This document shows, piece by piece, positions 44,988 through 57,005 of a stretch of DNA of 64,000 nucleotides. The stretch lies in assembly GCA_015146655.1 (NCBI GenBank), contig VKHL01000037.1, positions 124,001-188,000 on the forward strand. The letters run 5' to 3'. Each line of letters opens with the position of its first letter. Positions within the stretch are counted from its first letter, which is position 1. Both the position numbers and the translations under genes were made by a program. A model generated the notes under the pieces. That model ran no database searches and was not told the origin of the DNA. It was given only the letters and a program-made list of their open reading frames with translations. The stretch comes from Ochromonas danica (Eukaryota; Sar; Chrysophyceae; Chromulinales; Chromulinaceae).

Positions 44988-45300
44988 ACATGGTTATGGG
45001 TGGTATTGAGGCTTTTGAGTACTGAGGCGAACAATCCTCCCGTCTTAACTAACTTAGACTACTCGGTCAAGACTATCCACTAGTTGTACACTTACATCTC
45101 ATAACAAAACATCTCAGTCTAATCAGCGCCACGGCACGATCCTGTGAGGAGACTTGAAGATGAGATATTACTGTAACTTTGAAACAAATCTATTTCCAGT
45201 CTTCCAGTCATCTTGAAATGAAAACCAACAACAATAATAACAAGAAATATCATATCATATCCATGCAATATCAATTTTTATTACAAAAGTCAAGACACAT
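44988..45300. other. Intergenic region downstream of the transposon
   Basis: 313 bp, AT-rich, with no coding signal. It holds the right copy of the ACAT target duplication and the 3' flank of the translocator gene. Confidence 0.4.
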
Positions 45301-46304
45301 CTACAATTTTTTAGATTCAAAGATAGCATAGGCAAGGCAGCCAGCGATAGCGATGGCGCAGCCGATAATCTTGGGCACTGGAAATGTCTCGCCCTCCGTG
45401 AAGAAATAGAGGGCAACAAAGATAGCGACGCGTTTGAGAGTGTTGCCCACTGCCGTCGAGACAGGGCCTAAACTGCCCAGAACAACATTTTGCATCTCAT
45501 TGTAGATATAGAAGCACATACCACAGCCAACGAGGTCTCTAAGCAATGTGGGAGAGGCAGAAAGGCTCTGGTAGGCCAAGGTCAACGCATTATTTCCGTC
45601 GTAGAGGAAGCAAAATGGTAAAGTAAGTAGTGCAGAGAGGATGGTCACCACAGCGTGATCATTGAGAGGGTCGAGTTTTGTACGAGTCTATAAACAGATA
45701 AATCAGATGTTGCACCAGCTATGAGGAGGGTGGGCTGTATTACCTTGAAGTCGGCAGGCAAGTTCTTCCTCAAGACAGATCGCAGAGCGAAGGAGACATT
45801 TCCGATCATGGCCATCACAGCTGCGAGGGTGGCGAACTCGCGGCTCATTGTCTGCAGATCGAGCTGGCCCAGTGTGGATGCGTAGGCCACACCATAGCAA
45901 ACAGGAACCAAGCTCAAAGCGGTGAATGGCTTCGGTACGATCCCGTTGATCAGCAAGCCGAGCAGCACGGAGACGACGGGCTCGCTCGCTTTGATCACAT
46001 GAGCAAAAGAGCCGCCCCCCTTCTGGAACATCGCCACCACCGTCGTGGTATGCCCCAAAGCATTTAATGCCGCAATAGGAAGCAATCGTAGAATGTCAGA
46101 TATGGAGAGCTTGGGCGCCTGCCGAATGCCCAACACCCACAGAGGGAGTGAGTAGAAGAGCCCCACCACCAGCTGCAGCATGGAAATGGTGACCGGAAAG
46201 GGGAAAACCTTGAGCTTGGAGTTCAGAACATTGTATCCAGCATTGAACGCATACCAAGCGACAAAAAGGGCGAACAGCTTCAAGCTATCAGCAAAGCCAG
46301 CCAT
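45301..46304 (-). CDS. Triose-phosphate/phosphate translocator homologue (TPT family)
   Basis: Exons on the minus strand are 45744-46304 and 45301-45687 (56-nt intron, phase 0), 315 aa with about ten helices. Family motifs are WYAFNAGYNVLNSKLKVFPF, the AALNALGHTTTVVAMF helix, FAHVIKASEPVVSVLL and the KR-containing VGNTLKRVAIFVALYFF. The lysine and arginine in that last helix are the phosphate-binding pair in plastid phosphate translocators. The protein starts directly at helix 1 with no presequence. In complex algae, translocators of the outer plastid membranes can lack the transit peptide, so an outer-membrane member is possible; a Golgi relative is the alternative. It is divergent from NDUFA9. 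Confidence 0.88.
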
Positions 46305-46714
46305 GAGGTGAAGTTCAAATAAAGTGAGGAGAAGTGAAAGATTGGCTCTTGTGAAAGATATGTTTTCCTGCGATTTATTCGCCGGCCCTTTCCAAATATT
46401 GTGACCAAAGGAGGTTAGAGAGAGGAAAGGTGTGATACAGTAGCAGGTAGAGGTGGATTGCGGCTGAAACCTGTTCTCTAACAGAACGATCCCATGGAAA
46501 GGAAAGGAAGAGCGCAGAGTCGAGAGAAGCGCTTCAAAAACCAGCTTTGCGAGGCAACAAACGACCTGCAGCGTGAGAAGCGAACTGCCATCTGGGAAGT
46601 TAAAGTATTTGGGAAGTTAAAGTGTTTGGGAAGTTAATGTTTGGGGACAGCCTCGCAGCAGCAAGGCGACCGACGCTCTGCTTTGCACGAGAAGAACTCT
46701 TGAAAGCAGAAACC
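46305..46714. promoter_or_regulatory. Divergent intergenic region with a 17-bp triple repeat
   Basis: 410 bp between the translocator and NDUFA9 starts. Three tandem units of TGGGAAGTTAAAGTGTT type lie at 46593-46609, 46610-46626 and 46627-46641 (the last two nt shorter). Other ATGs in frame with NDUFA9 fall just after the repeat (46637). Confidence 0.6.
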
Positions 46715-47912
46715 ATGTTCAGCTCCAGTCGAGCCGCTCGGACCCTTCATATAGTTGGCAAGCGATCCGCAAGTAGTGGTTCCTTGCTCTATGCTCCTCG
46801 ATTGGGTTTAGGGGGCAGACAGACCAACTACAGTAATATCACTGTCACAGTCTTCGGCAGCTATGGCTTTGTCGGCAGATATGTGATGGGCGAGCTGGGT
46901 AATTATTATTGATCCTTTTCGCCGTGAAGATGTCTCTGTTTCTTATGTGTTGTGTAATTTTCTTTGCTCAGGAGCGTGCGGTACTCGGGTCTACGCTCCT
47001 TTCCGCGGCGACGAGCTGGAGGTGCGCCACCTCAAGCCCATGTTTGACTTGGGACAGCTGGGTCTACTTCCTTTCAGCCCGCGTGACAAAGATTCTATCG
47101 TGGAGAGCCTTCGCAACAGCGACGTGGTGATCAACCTCATCGGCAAGCACTACGAGACGAAGAATCCCTTGCCCACCCTGCGCGAGAATGGCGAGTACTC
47201 TCGAGTCAACTACAGCTTCGAGGAGGCAAACGTCACTATTGCTGAAACTCTGGCTACTCTGGCTAAGGAGGCTGGTGCGAAGGCCTTCATCCAGGTCTCG
47301 GCAGTGAGCGCCGACAAGGACTCCGCCTCTGCTTGGTCGCGCTCCAAGGCAGCAGCCGAAGTGGCCGTTAGGAAGCAGTTTCCTGAAGCCGTCATTGTCA
47401 AGTTAGCAACCGTGTTTGGTGCTGAAGATCGCTTCTTGAATTGGATTGCTGAGTTCTCCTCTCGCTCGCTCTTCTTCCCTTTGATCAACGGGGGCCGCAA
47501 TCTCGTGCAACCTGTCTACGCTGGTGATGTCGGCAAGGGAATTCTGGAGATCGTTAAGAATTACAATGATGTCGCTGGTCAGACTTTCCAGTTTGTTGGT
47601 CCTGCTGAATACTCTCGCAAGGAGGTGGCTGAGTACGTGCAGGATGTCACTCGCTTGGGCAGGCCTCTTGTCGATGTGCCCGTCTCCTGGGCTCGAAGAA
47701 CTGCCAAGATCACGGAGCATTTCATCTCTCCTTTCTGGACTGAGGATTTCGTGGATTTGTTGCTCGAAGATGCGGTCAAGCTGAATGATCCTTCCCTCAA
47801 GACTCTCCAGGACTTGGGCGTTGAAGCCCGCAGTATGGACTCCCTCGCCTTCGACTACTTGCATCGCTTCAGAAAGGGAGGTCACTTTACTGTCGTTAAG
47901 GGTTACCATTGA
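46715..47912 (+). CDS. NDUFA9: Mitochondrial complex I subunit NDUFA9 (atypical SDR)
   Basis: Accessory subunit of NADH:ubiquinone oxidoreductase near the hinge of the two arms, with a bound NADPH. Exons 46715-46898 and 46972-47912 (73-nt intron, phase 1), 374 aa. The chosen ATG starts a good mitochondrial presequence (MFSSSRAARTLHIVGKRSAS). The NAD(P)-binding motif VTVFGSYGFVGRYVM is split from RVYAPFRGDE by the intron. Conserved further on are DVVINLIGKHYETKN, NVTIAETLATLAKEAG and VKLATVFGAEDRFLNW. In-frame ATGs upstream (46637) would lengthen the leader. Length and motifs match NDUFA9 well. Confidence 0.92.
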
Positions 47913-48072
47913 ACGCCTTCCATTAATACCACCCCTGTGTAAGTTAGTTACTGTAATTCCAAATTGGAAATGGAATTGTCACCGAAACTCTCTGTTGTTC
48001 CCACGCACCATAACAATAACTCTCAAACACCATTTGTTTGTTATTGTCATCGCACTTTGTTTCTCGCTGAGA

Positions 48073-51000
48073 ATGCCAACCAACGCCGATTTGATCAAGC
48101 AATTCCAGCAATATGACTTAGTTCCAATGGATTCAGACGAGGAACCCGGGCGGAGCAAAAGAGAGAAGAAGAAGTCCAAGAAGGCTGAGACGAAGAAGGC
48201 CAAGTATCGAGAGAGAAAGTTGGATGACGCCTCAGACGACGAAGGTGCTGTTATCGTGACCAAGACGAAGCGGATGAAAGAGAGCTCTGTGGGAAAGGGT
48301 GGAGAGGAGGAGAAGGAGGAGGAGGAGATGGACCGCGATATCGCCGCCAGAAATGATTTTGTCTCTCGCATGCTTGAGCGAGACGAAAAGCGAACGAAGA
48401 AGGGCCCTGAGGGATTGAGTGCCGAGCAGTTGCAGGAGTTTGCAATGCGCGGCCGTGTGAGTGGGGCGGCGGGGAAGGCGGAGGAGGTCTCAGCGCTGCG
48501 CGACCTCTCCAGACAGCTCTACCTCGAGAAACGAGAGGAAAAGGAGCTGAAGCTGCTGGAGAGAGGGATGAAAGAAGAGAAGGAGCTCTTCGATAACGAG
48601 CGCCTGTCGAAGGAGGAGCGACGGCGGCTGCGCCTCAACGAGAAGATCTTGAGCATGGCCACTGACAAGCACCGCTTCTCCTACAAGGACGACCACTACC
48701 ACATCCCCGATGGATATGAAGATGAGCATGGAAGAGTGAACAAGAAGAAGAAGGAATCGGTGCTGACACGGCGCTATGAAGAGGAGGAGGTAGTGCGGAC
48801 GGAGCAGGAGGTGTGGGAGGAAGGCCAGCTCAAGGTCGCCAAGGCGGCTGCGGCTCGTGACAAACTTCGAGGAAAGGGCGATCAAGATGACTATGAGTTT
48901 GTTTTTGAGGACCAAGTAGACTTTATCTCTGCTGAGATCTTGCGCAACGCGACGGCCCAGGAGCTACCGCACCAAGGAAAGGAATCGATCGATCGGCCTG
49001 AAGATATCGAAGAGGAGGAAGTCGTCAAAAAGCCTCTCACAGCTCACGAGCGCATTCTAGAAGGAAGAAAGAAACTCCCTGTTTTCGCCTATCGAGAAGC
49101 CTTTCTGCAGGCAGTGCGCGACAACAAAGTCCTCGTCGTCGTGGGTGAGACGGTGAGTGCTTTTGGATTGTTTTCGTTGCTTTTCCACTCTGATGTGTTT
49201 TTAACCGACGATTCAAATGCATTTGTGACGACAGGGCTCTGGTAAAACTACGCAAATCCCTCAGTATTTGCATGAGGCGGGGTGGTCTCAGCTGGGGCGT
49301 ATCGGGTGCACACAGCCGCGCCGAGTCGCCGCAATGTCCGTAGCAGCCCGAGTCGCTCAGGAGATGGATGTCAAACTTGGTGCTGAGGTTGGATATAGCA
49401 TTCGCTTCGAAGACTGTACGTCAGAGAACACGGTCATCAAGTACATGACGGATGGCATGCTTTTGCGCGAATTTCTCAATGAGCCGGACCTCGCGTCTTA
49501 CTCGATCATGATGATCGACGAGGCGCATGAACGAACTCTCCACACAGATGTTCTTTTTGGCCTCGTCAAAGATATCTCTCGCTTTCGCGAGGAAGATTTC
49601 CGTTTGATCATATCCAGCGCGACACTTGATGCGGAGAAGTTCTCCAAGTACTTTGACGACGCCTCCATTTTTATGATTCCTGGCCGCATGTTTCCTGTGG
49701 AAGTCTTCTACACCAAAGCTCCCGAAGCAGACTACCTTGATGCAGCTGTTGTTTCTATCTTGCAGATTCACATCACTCAGGAGTTGCCGGGAGACATTTT
49801 GCTCTTCCTCACAGGCCAAGAAGAGATCGAAGCAGCCGTCGAGATCCTCACTCAACGTACGAAGGGCCTGGGGTCAAAGATCAAGGAATTAGTCATTTGT
49901 CCTATTTATGCCAACCTTCCCAGCGAAATGCAAGCCAAGATATTCGAGGCTGCTCCTTCTGGCGCAAGAAAAGTTGTGATCGGCACGAATATCGCGGAAA
50001 CCTCTCTCACAATTGATGGCATCTGCTACGTCATCGATCCTGGCTTTTGCAAACAAAAGTCATACAATCCTCGCACTGGAATGGAGTCTTTAATAGTAAC
50101 ACCCATCTCGAAGGCTGCAGCCAATCAGAGATCTGGTCGAGCAGGTCGCACCCAAGCAGGCAAGTGCTTCCGTCTCTACACCGCCTGGTCCTATCAAAAT
50201 GAGTTGGAAGACAACACTGTTCCGGAAATTCAGCGCACAAATATGGGCAATGTGGTTCTCATGCTCAAGTCGTTAGGAATTAACGACCTGCTCAATTTCG
50301 ACTTCATGGATAAACCTCCTCCAGAAGCTCTCATGCGGGCTTTGGAGCAACTTTATGCTCTCGGAGCGCTGAATGATCGTGGTGAGCTCACGAAGATGGG
50401 CCGGAGAATGGCTGAGTTTCCTCTTGATCCCATGATGTCCAAGGCCGTGCTGGCCTCAGAGCGCTATCTCTGCACTGCCGAAGTACTCACCATTGTCTCG
50501 ATGCTCTCCATAGGATCCTCAGTCTTTTATCGACCCAAAGACCGTGCTATTCATGCTGATAATGCCAAACAGAACTTCGCTCGAGGAGGTGGAGGAGATC
50601 ACGGTGCCTTGCTTCGTTGTTTCTCTGACTGGGTGGAGACAGGCTATTCGACTCAATGGTGCTATGAAAACTATGTTCAGGTGCGCAATATGAACAAGGC
50701 AAGAGATATTCGTGAGCAATTAGAGGGTTTATGCGAGCGAGTGGAGCTGGAGCTGGTTTCCAATCCACACGACATGGACAACATCCTCAAAGCTCTCACT
50801 GCTGGCTACTTCTATCATGCGGCACGCTTCGCAAATAACGGAGAATACAAAACTATCAAAACTCCTCACACTGTCCATATTCATCCATCATCGGTACTGG
50901 CAAGCAAAGCTGAGAAAGCCGAGCCCCCACGCTTCCTGCTCTACCACGAGCTGGCGTTCACTTCCAAGGAATACATGCGTACGGTGGCACCCATCCAGCC

Positions 51001-51115
51001 AACATGGCTCACAGAAGTAGCTCCGCATTATTACAAGACAGCAGACTTCGAGCAAGCCGAAGGTAAAAAGCTACCCAAGGCTGTTGGAAAGGCTTCAGCA
51101 CCCACTGAAGAGTAA
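48073..51115 (+). CDS. DHX16: Spliceosomal DEAH-box ATPase Prp2/DHX16
   Basis: RNA-dependent ATPase that remodels the activated spliceosome before the first splicing step. Exons 48073-49152 and 49235-51115 split the P-loop codons: GET at the end of exon 1 and [12 protein letters not shown] at the start of exon 2 (82-nt intron, phase 0). The protein is 986 aa. Residues 1-290 are highly charged and Lys/Glu-rich, as in DHX16. Helicase motifs are [42 protein letters not shown] and [14 protein letters not shown]. The C-terminal HA2 and OB parts are complete. [15 protein letters not shown] and [14 protein letters not shown], together with the charged N-terminus, favour DHX16/Prp2 over DHX8/Prp22 (no S1 domain) and DHX15. 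Confidence 0.92.
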
Positions 51116-51243
51116 CGTTGTTGTTCATGAGCCCAGACAAGTCCCTGAAACACTTTGTATCATAATACACACTGTCGCCTGGCTAGCATACGCTTAGATC
51201 CGCATTGTTATCGATAAACTTACCCGATTTTAGAGCATATCGA

Positions 51244-52485
51244 TCAATTAAGGCAAGCGCGACGACTTGCTGTGTTGTCTAGCCCACGCCAACACTGCGG
51301 ACAGTTGGAAGAGTCTTTCAGCATTTCGAGCAACCCTCGGCACTCGCCTCGGCCTCGTAGGTAATCCTCTACAGCTTTGTAGTGAACCAACACTTCACGC
51401 AAGTCATCTGAACTTCTTTTGCGCCATTTCGAACGGGTATCCAGCTTAATCTCTTCCGCAGATGAGCTGTTTCCGAACAGAAAGGTAAACACTCGCTGGC
51501 AGAGAGATTACTTCAGATTGTCACAACTAAGAAGCAGATATTCAATACCTGCATCTCTCTATGTGGATCTTGCAACAAGTGCTCATAGGTTACTCGCAGT
51601 AGCTGCGGGTCCATGCCGGGCACTCGCCGCGCTTCTTGTAGCAAAGAGTGTAATCTCCTCTCCATGCCATCGATGCGAAGCTGCCAGCGACGCATCTGCT
51701 CCAGAATGACTGATGTATTTGCATTAACCAGCTCTAAGAAGCACGACTCACGCCCTTCGCGCAGATTCGAACGACCACAGCGTCTGTGCAACTCTTCCCC
51801 TCTCAGTGCTAGACAAGCAGACCACTAAGCGCAATGCATATCACATGCTGCAACCACTACAATACTAACTAACCTGACACAGCCAGTTTGACGATATTGT
51901 CTCTTGTATACACAATTATTCGAGGTGAATGATAAGAGGTGGATTGAGTGAGAGGCAGCATGACATTCTGCCAATGCACCGTGCCCTCCACGTGCTCCAG
52001 ATTGAGTGAGAAGCCGACGGCTTTCAATGGCTGAACAGCCTTCAAAGTGAACAAATAGTCCTCCAAGAAGCGAGTGCTGGGCAAATTCTCCGCTGAGAGC
52101 TTGTCAGTTGGGCGGTGGAGAGCACGTATTAAATGAGTCTGCACCTCCTCCGCAGAGAATCTTCCGCCGTCCCTGTCAGCGCCCTGAACAATCTCCTTCG
52201 AGATGAAGAGCCCAGGGATTCTGAGAAGAGGCACAGAGCAAGATATCCTTAGGACAGGTTCAACAAGAAGAACGGGGGGGGAGGGTAGATGTACTTGTTG
52301 AGCAGCTCTGTGAACCAAGTCGAGCCAGAGCGCGGCAATTTCAACACGAGGACAGGCACAGGCGCCTCCGACACGTTCACTGCCGCTCTTCCCCACCCAA
52401 GCGCTAAAGTAGAGTGAAGAGCGGCCATGGCGATGAAGCAAGTCACCACGGTGACCACCTTGGCCAGCATCTTCCATCTATCCAT
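51244..52485 (-). CDS. Type II membrane sulfotransferase
   Basis: Transfers sulfate from PAPS, probably to carbohydrate in the Golgi lumen. Four exons on the minus strand: 52295-52485, 51874-52220, 51549-51808 and 51244-51495 (introns 74, 65 and 53 nt), 349 aa. A single N-terminal anchor (LAKVVTVVTCFIAMAALHS) precedes the 5'-phosphosulfate loop LVLKLPRSGSTWFTELL. The 3'-phosphate motif follows in IIVYTRDNIVKLAVSAL, with R...S spacing. The end PHREMQRVFTFLFG is the usual region before the last helix. All phases agree. The acceptor specificity is unknown. It starts 104 bp from the divergent dynein light chain gene. Confidence 0.82.
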
Positions 52486-52589
52486 TTTCACCCCATTTGA
52501 AGGAATAAACAGTTTCTGTGGCCGTTACAACAGTTTTTTGTTGGAATGGGTCCAAATCAATCGAGAAGAGCAATCGAAGATTTCTCTGG

Positions 52590-53109
52590 ATGGCGGCCTC
52601 AGAAGTCGGTTCCGCACTCAGTGCGTTTGTCGATTACTCGGAGATGAATGAGGTGAGCGGTGGTCAATCTCTTCTTCAGGTGTGCTCTGCTCGAAGACCT
52701 CATGGTTCTGTTTTTGTCTCGCACAGGCAGACCAAACCTTAGCCATCGAGATCGCGCTGAACGCTCTCAAGACACAAGAGAAAAACGAGCGACCGGTCTA
52801 TCACAAGGATATCGCACAGCTGGTCAAGCAGCAGTTGGACACGAGCAAAGGGTAGGCACTGCCTCGACTGTTACTGTTACTGCTGTTACTGCTGTTACTG
52901 CTCCTTCATATCTCCCTCTCTTCTCTTCTACAGGGGCACGTGGCATGTGGTGGTGGGCAGCTCCTTTGGTTGCTATGTATCCAATGAGACCAAAACGTAA
53001 GTCTCTCTACTCGATGCCCTTTCCTCTTCTCATTATGACAAAACACCTGCACAGAATGATCCATTTCCATGTTGGCAGCATTTCCTTTTTGATTTGGAGG
53101 CATGGATAG
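52590..53109 (+). CDS. Dynein light chain, LC8/DYNLL-like
   Basis: Four exons: 52590-52652, 52727-52851, 52934-52996 and 53055-53109 (introns 74, 82 and 58 nt), encoding 101 aa. The spliced protein has a short leader, the helix region AIEIALNALK...AQLVKQQLDTSK, then GGTWHVVVGSSFGCYVSNE and TKTMIHFHVGSISFLIWRHG. These match the LC8 fold (TWHCIVG.NFGSYVTHETK..IYFYLG...LLFK). LC8 dimers bind dynein intermediate chain and many other partners; divergent versions are often axonemal. The sequence differs enough from canonical LC8 to suggest a divergent flagellar or cytoplasmic member. The coding exons are too short to show as a long open frame. Confidence 0.88.
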
Positions 53110-53723
53110 TCCATTGTTTAAATTGTAAATAACTTGAAGCAATACACTGTGACCCCTCACTTCTTGTTAGATTGGTGAACACAGACTTTAGATACACTTT
53201 GCATTTGCAGTCTGTTAGCTGCAGGCTTCGCAGTCTGGTCTGAGAAGCGCTGTCTTCATAGGTATGACCATATGGCTGCCTATATTAGGCAGATGCAATC
53301 GAGTTCTAATATAATGTCATGGGAAATTCGACAAAGAAGAAGAGGAAGCAAATGGTTGCTGTCGTTATTACCAGAACATGAAGAGTAACAAATGTTATTA
53401 CCACAAATTAGTTGAACAGCATAAGTTTTGTCGATAGTCTATGTCACACCAGCAGGATAACAACCAGCACCACAGAGCAGCATATGCCAGTGGAGTACTT
53501 ACTGTACATTGTAGCCTGCTGCTGTAATTTGGAAATAATTCGCTCATTCCCCGCCCCACAACTTGACAAACAAGGAAATTCTCAGTTATAAACCGCATTT
53601 TAACAGTTCCTGGAGGGTCTTGGATCTTGTCAGGCCACTCTTCTGCGCTTGCCTGCTTGGCTGCTTCTTGCTTTGCTTCTGCTCACACGGCTCTGCTCCG
53701 TTAAAATTGACTGCTGCGCTAAC
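53110..53723. other. Intergenic region
   Basis: 614 bp between the dynein light chain and sorting nexin genes. AT-rich; no repeat, RNA gene or coding signal seen. Confidence 0.4.
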
Positions 53724-55136
53724 ATGAGTGACTTCACCCTCACCTTAACCGATCCCACCAAATGCACGGATAAGTTTGGCCAGGCCTATGTCACGTAAGA
53801 TCGAGATCGCTCCCTTGCTTGTTGATCACCGTTTATGTCTCTCTCACTGAACGTTTTTCATGGTTAAAGATATAAGATTAACAGCCGCATCGATCGTCCA
53901 GGCTTCCTGTCAGGGGAGCTCACAGTGGTGAGAAGGTACAGCGACTTCTCGTGGCTGGCTGGAGAGCTGGTGGTGCAGTACCCAGGCATCATCGTGCCGC
54001 CCGTGCCTGAAAAGCAAGCTGTGGGCAGATTCTCTGCAGAGTTTATTGAATCCCGTCGACGATCACTCGAGAAGTTTTTGTTTCGTGTGTTGTCCCACAA
54101 AGAGCTGGGCCAGGCCGCTGTGCTGGTGACCTTCCTGCAGGCTGCCGAGGACAACCTCGTGCAGGCCAAGGAGGAGGCCAAGGCCAACCGCCCCAAGAAG
54201 TCGACCATTTCTTGGTTAGAAGGGACGGTGAGCACTCTGGCTAATGGCCGCGCTGAGCTTGAGAAATCGGCTGCGGACATCAAGTCCGAGGAAATCTCTC
54301 AGTTTGTGGCGCAGCAAGACAAAGTGGTTGCTGTGGTCATCAAGCATGCAGAGGGGCTATCCAAGAAGAATAATGACGTTTCTCATGCTTATTTCGACCT
54401 GGCCCAAAGTCTGAAAGGGCTGGGCGAGGCGGAGACTCAGCAGTCGCTGGCGCAAGGGCTGGCGCAGGTCAGCGGCGCCACGGACAGTCTTTCTGCCCTT
54501 CTCTCTACTCAGGCTGAAGCAGAAATTGTCAAACTTGTTGAACCTTTGCAAGAATATGCGAGAATGTTAGCATCCATCAAAATAGCAGTCAGCCAAAGAC
54601 AGGAACGACGTAACCATTATGTCCAAACGCTTTCCGAAGTCGAGGCACGTAAGACCGCCTATCGCAAGGTGATGGGTGTACCAGGCAAGGAAGCACAGGC
54701 CAAAACAAAGGAGCAACTTGTTGTGAATGCCGAGGAGGCGTGCAGCCAAGCACAGAAAGAGTTCGAGCTTGTGTCTGAGCGGTTATTGACTTCCTTCGAG
54801 GCTTTCAAAGCACAAAAAGGTCAAGATTTCAAGGAAACTCTATTGCAATTTGTATCGATGCAAATTGATTTCCATCGCAAAGCGGAGCAAGTATGGAGTG
54901 ACTTATTGCCCAAAGTTGAAATGATGCCTGTGGAGAGTGTGCAATGGCCAGAGCCACCTACAGCGCCTTCCCTTCAAACACCCTCCTCCTCCTCCGCTAA
55001 TCCCTTCGCCCCTCCTTCACCTCCTTCGACGAATCCTTTCGCCCAACCTCACTCACCTACAGATCGTCCTGTCAGTAGCCGTTCGGACTTCCAGGAACAT
55101 AGTGGTGATGAAGAGGATGAGCTGGTAGGTGTCTAA
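53724..55136 (+). CDS. Sorting nexin with PX and Vps5-type BAR domains (SNX1/2-like)
   Basis: Endosomal membrane-coat protein, likely the retromer-associated SNX-BAR. Exons 53724-53794 and 53870-55136 (75-nt intron, phase 2), 445 aa. The PX domain (about 1-130) includes the phosphoinositide-binding VVRRYSDFSWLAGEL and PPVPEKQ. Residues about 150-370 are a long coiled-coil Vps5/BAR region (e.g. SHAYFDLAQSLKGLGEAE). The tail is Pro/Ser-rich with two NPFA(P/Q) motifs, which typically bind EH-domain endocytic proteins. Family length and order are normal. Confidence 0.9.
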
Positions 55137-55288
55137 TTCTCCCTCTTGGACCATCATTTCACCATAAGCCAGAAAATGAAAGTTGGATGAAGAGACGCGC
55201 AATCTTGTCCCTGTAGAGAATAGGCACGTTGTAGACTCAGTTTAAGTGCTAAAGATAACCAAAAGAATATACAGTATAGTATATTTTG

Positions 55289-56790
55289 TTACTTCCTCGT
55301 CGAAACATACACTGGAAAAGAAGACATCATGTCACTAGGTAATGAGGTTCCCATTTCGCTCCACTGCTTTGTATAAGAATCATAATCGAGCGCCAGACTG
55401 TTAATCCAGGCAGAAGCAATTAGTTAAGTGCTGCCACAAAGCACAAATCAGCTCAACCTTACCTCCATCGCAAAAGATCAGCTTCAGCCATCTCTTCAAT
55501 CTCGTCGTCTTTTGCTTCAGCTGGCAGTCTTTTTGCATCTATTGCACCGAATGGACGCTTTTCTTCGGTTTCGGGCCACGAGATCTGTTCTTTAATGCTC
55601 TTCCCGTTAGATTTGGCATCACTTTTATACTCCATGTCCTTAGTCTCTGCAGTCAATGAATACAGCTTGACCATCCAGTCTCGTTTCCTTCTTCGTCGAG
55701 TCTGTTGCTGCAATTGTTTGCGTTGAACGCGATCGAAGTGGAAAGCTTTCGGTGGAGCCCGATAGTCATCCACAGTATCCTGAAACCAAGGAAGAGGAGA
55801 AACTTTGTCAATGAGCTGTGAAGATATAGCTCTCCAAGGATTGTTATCTTCTCGTCGGTACCACTCCTGCAATGCCTCCGGACAAGTTGTGCTGACAATA
55901 GTATCAAAATAGCGCACCCCCACCCGCATCGCGCCCGCACCTTTCCTTACTCTTAGCTTGGCATATTCAGCTTTGTTGTTAGCCAAAGTTGAATCCACTG
56001 GACGCTCTTTGACGTAGCAGCGAGGTGCGAACGCATTGACATCACAGAGCGGGCGATGTGTATATATCTTGAAGTACACTTTAGGAGGGAACATCCATCC
56101 TCCTAATCGGAAGCGAACATGAATTCCTGCCGCTCTATCTAGACAGAATGATTCTTGTGGGATTATCGTTCTAAGAAGGTCAGCCGGTGCTGCACGCAAT
56201 TTATGTTGAATAAGATCGCGAAAGTATCGATAGATGCGTCGACAGCAATAAGCTCGCCAACACCGCTGAATCTTGGACGCTGACTCAGCAAAGCGCCCGC
56301 GAGCAGATTTCTCCCTTTGTATCACAACTGATCGGCGCTCGGAGATCTCTTTCCAAAACGATTGAATGACTATGGCAGCGACCTGATTAACCAAAAATAG
56401 TCGACGCTTAAAACGCCCACGACACTTTACCATCCTCCAAAACGATTGGATTCTCACAGCACACCAAGCGGAGAAGCCTCCATTGAGCCATGGGAATGCT
56501 CTCTCGTTCGACCGTTGCTTGGTTTGGTCGAGGAAGCGCAGGTACTTGTCCAACTGTCTGTTGGCCACCTGGCGTCCGCGCTTTTCTTTCTTGCCCACGA
56601 CTGATCTGCTCCTTTGCAGCCTTCTCACAAGAAATCCTCTGATGACCTTCTGAATAGTTACTGCGGCGTAGTTGAAGACACATAAGGGCCTGATCCATGG
56701 GTTGCGCACAAGCCAACGTCGCAGGGCTTTGGACTTCCGAAATATCACCAATCTTTTGGGAGACGTAATGCCCTTCCTAATCCTTGGCAT
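55289..56790 (-). CDS. IQ-motif protein, function unknown
   Basis: Exons on the minus strand are 55463-56790 and 55289-55397 (65-nt intron, phase 2), 478 aa. The second exon (SLALDYDSYTKQWSEMGTSL) gives a more sensible end than the stop just after the donor. Several IQ-type calmodulin-binding motifs are seen: VTIQKVIRGFLVRRLQRS, VRIQSFWRMVKCRGRFKRR, IVIQSFWKEISERR and SKIQRCWRAYCCRRIYR. The protein is very basic in its first half. A central part (AGIHVRFRLGGWMFPPKVYF) looks folded but I recognise no family. Proteins with many IQ motifs in flagellates are often axonemal; that is only a guess here. Confidence 0.72.
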
Positions 56791-57005
56791 AAGACTAAAA
56801 TCGAAACCAGAACACTAAAAGTGATCGAAACAACCGTCTGAGTATGTCGATTATTCCCCAATCGAATCAAATGGAATCGAAAATCAAAACGAAATGAAAC
56901 GTTAAAACGGCACTAAAAACACCATTGAAAGAAGAAAAACAGTTTTTCCCGAAGCTTCGCTATCTTAACTTGTGTCATAACATGTTGCTCATCTGGTCAT
57001 TAAAT

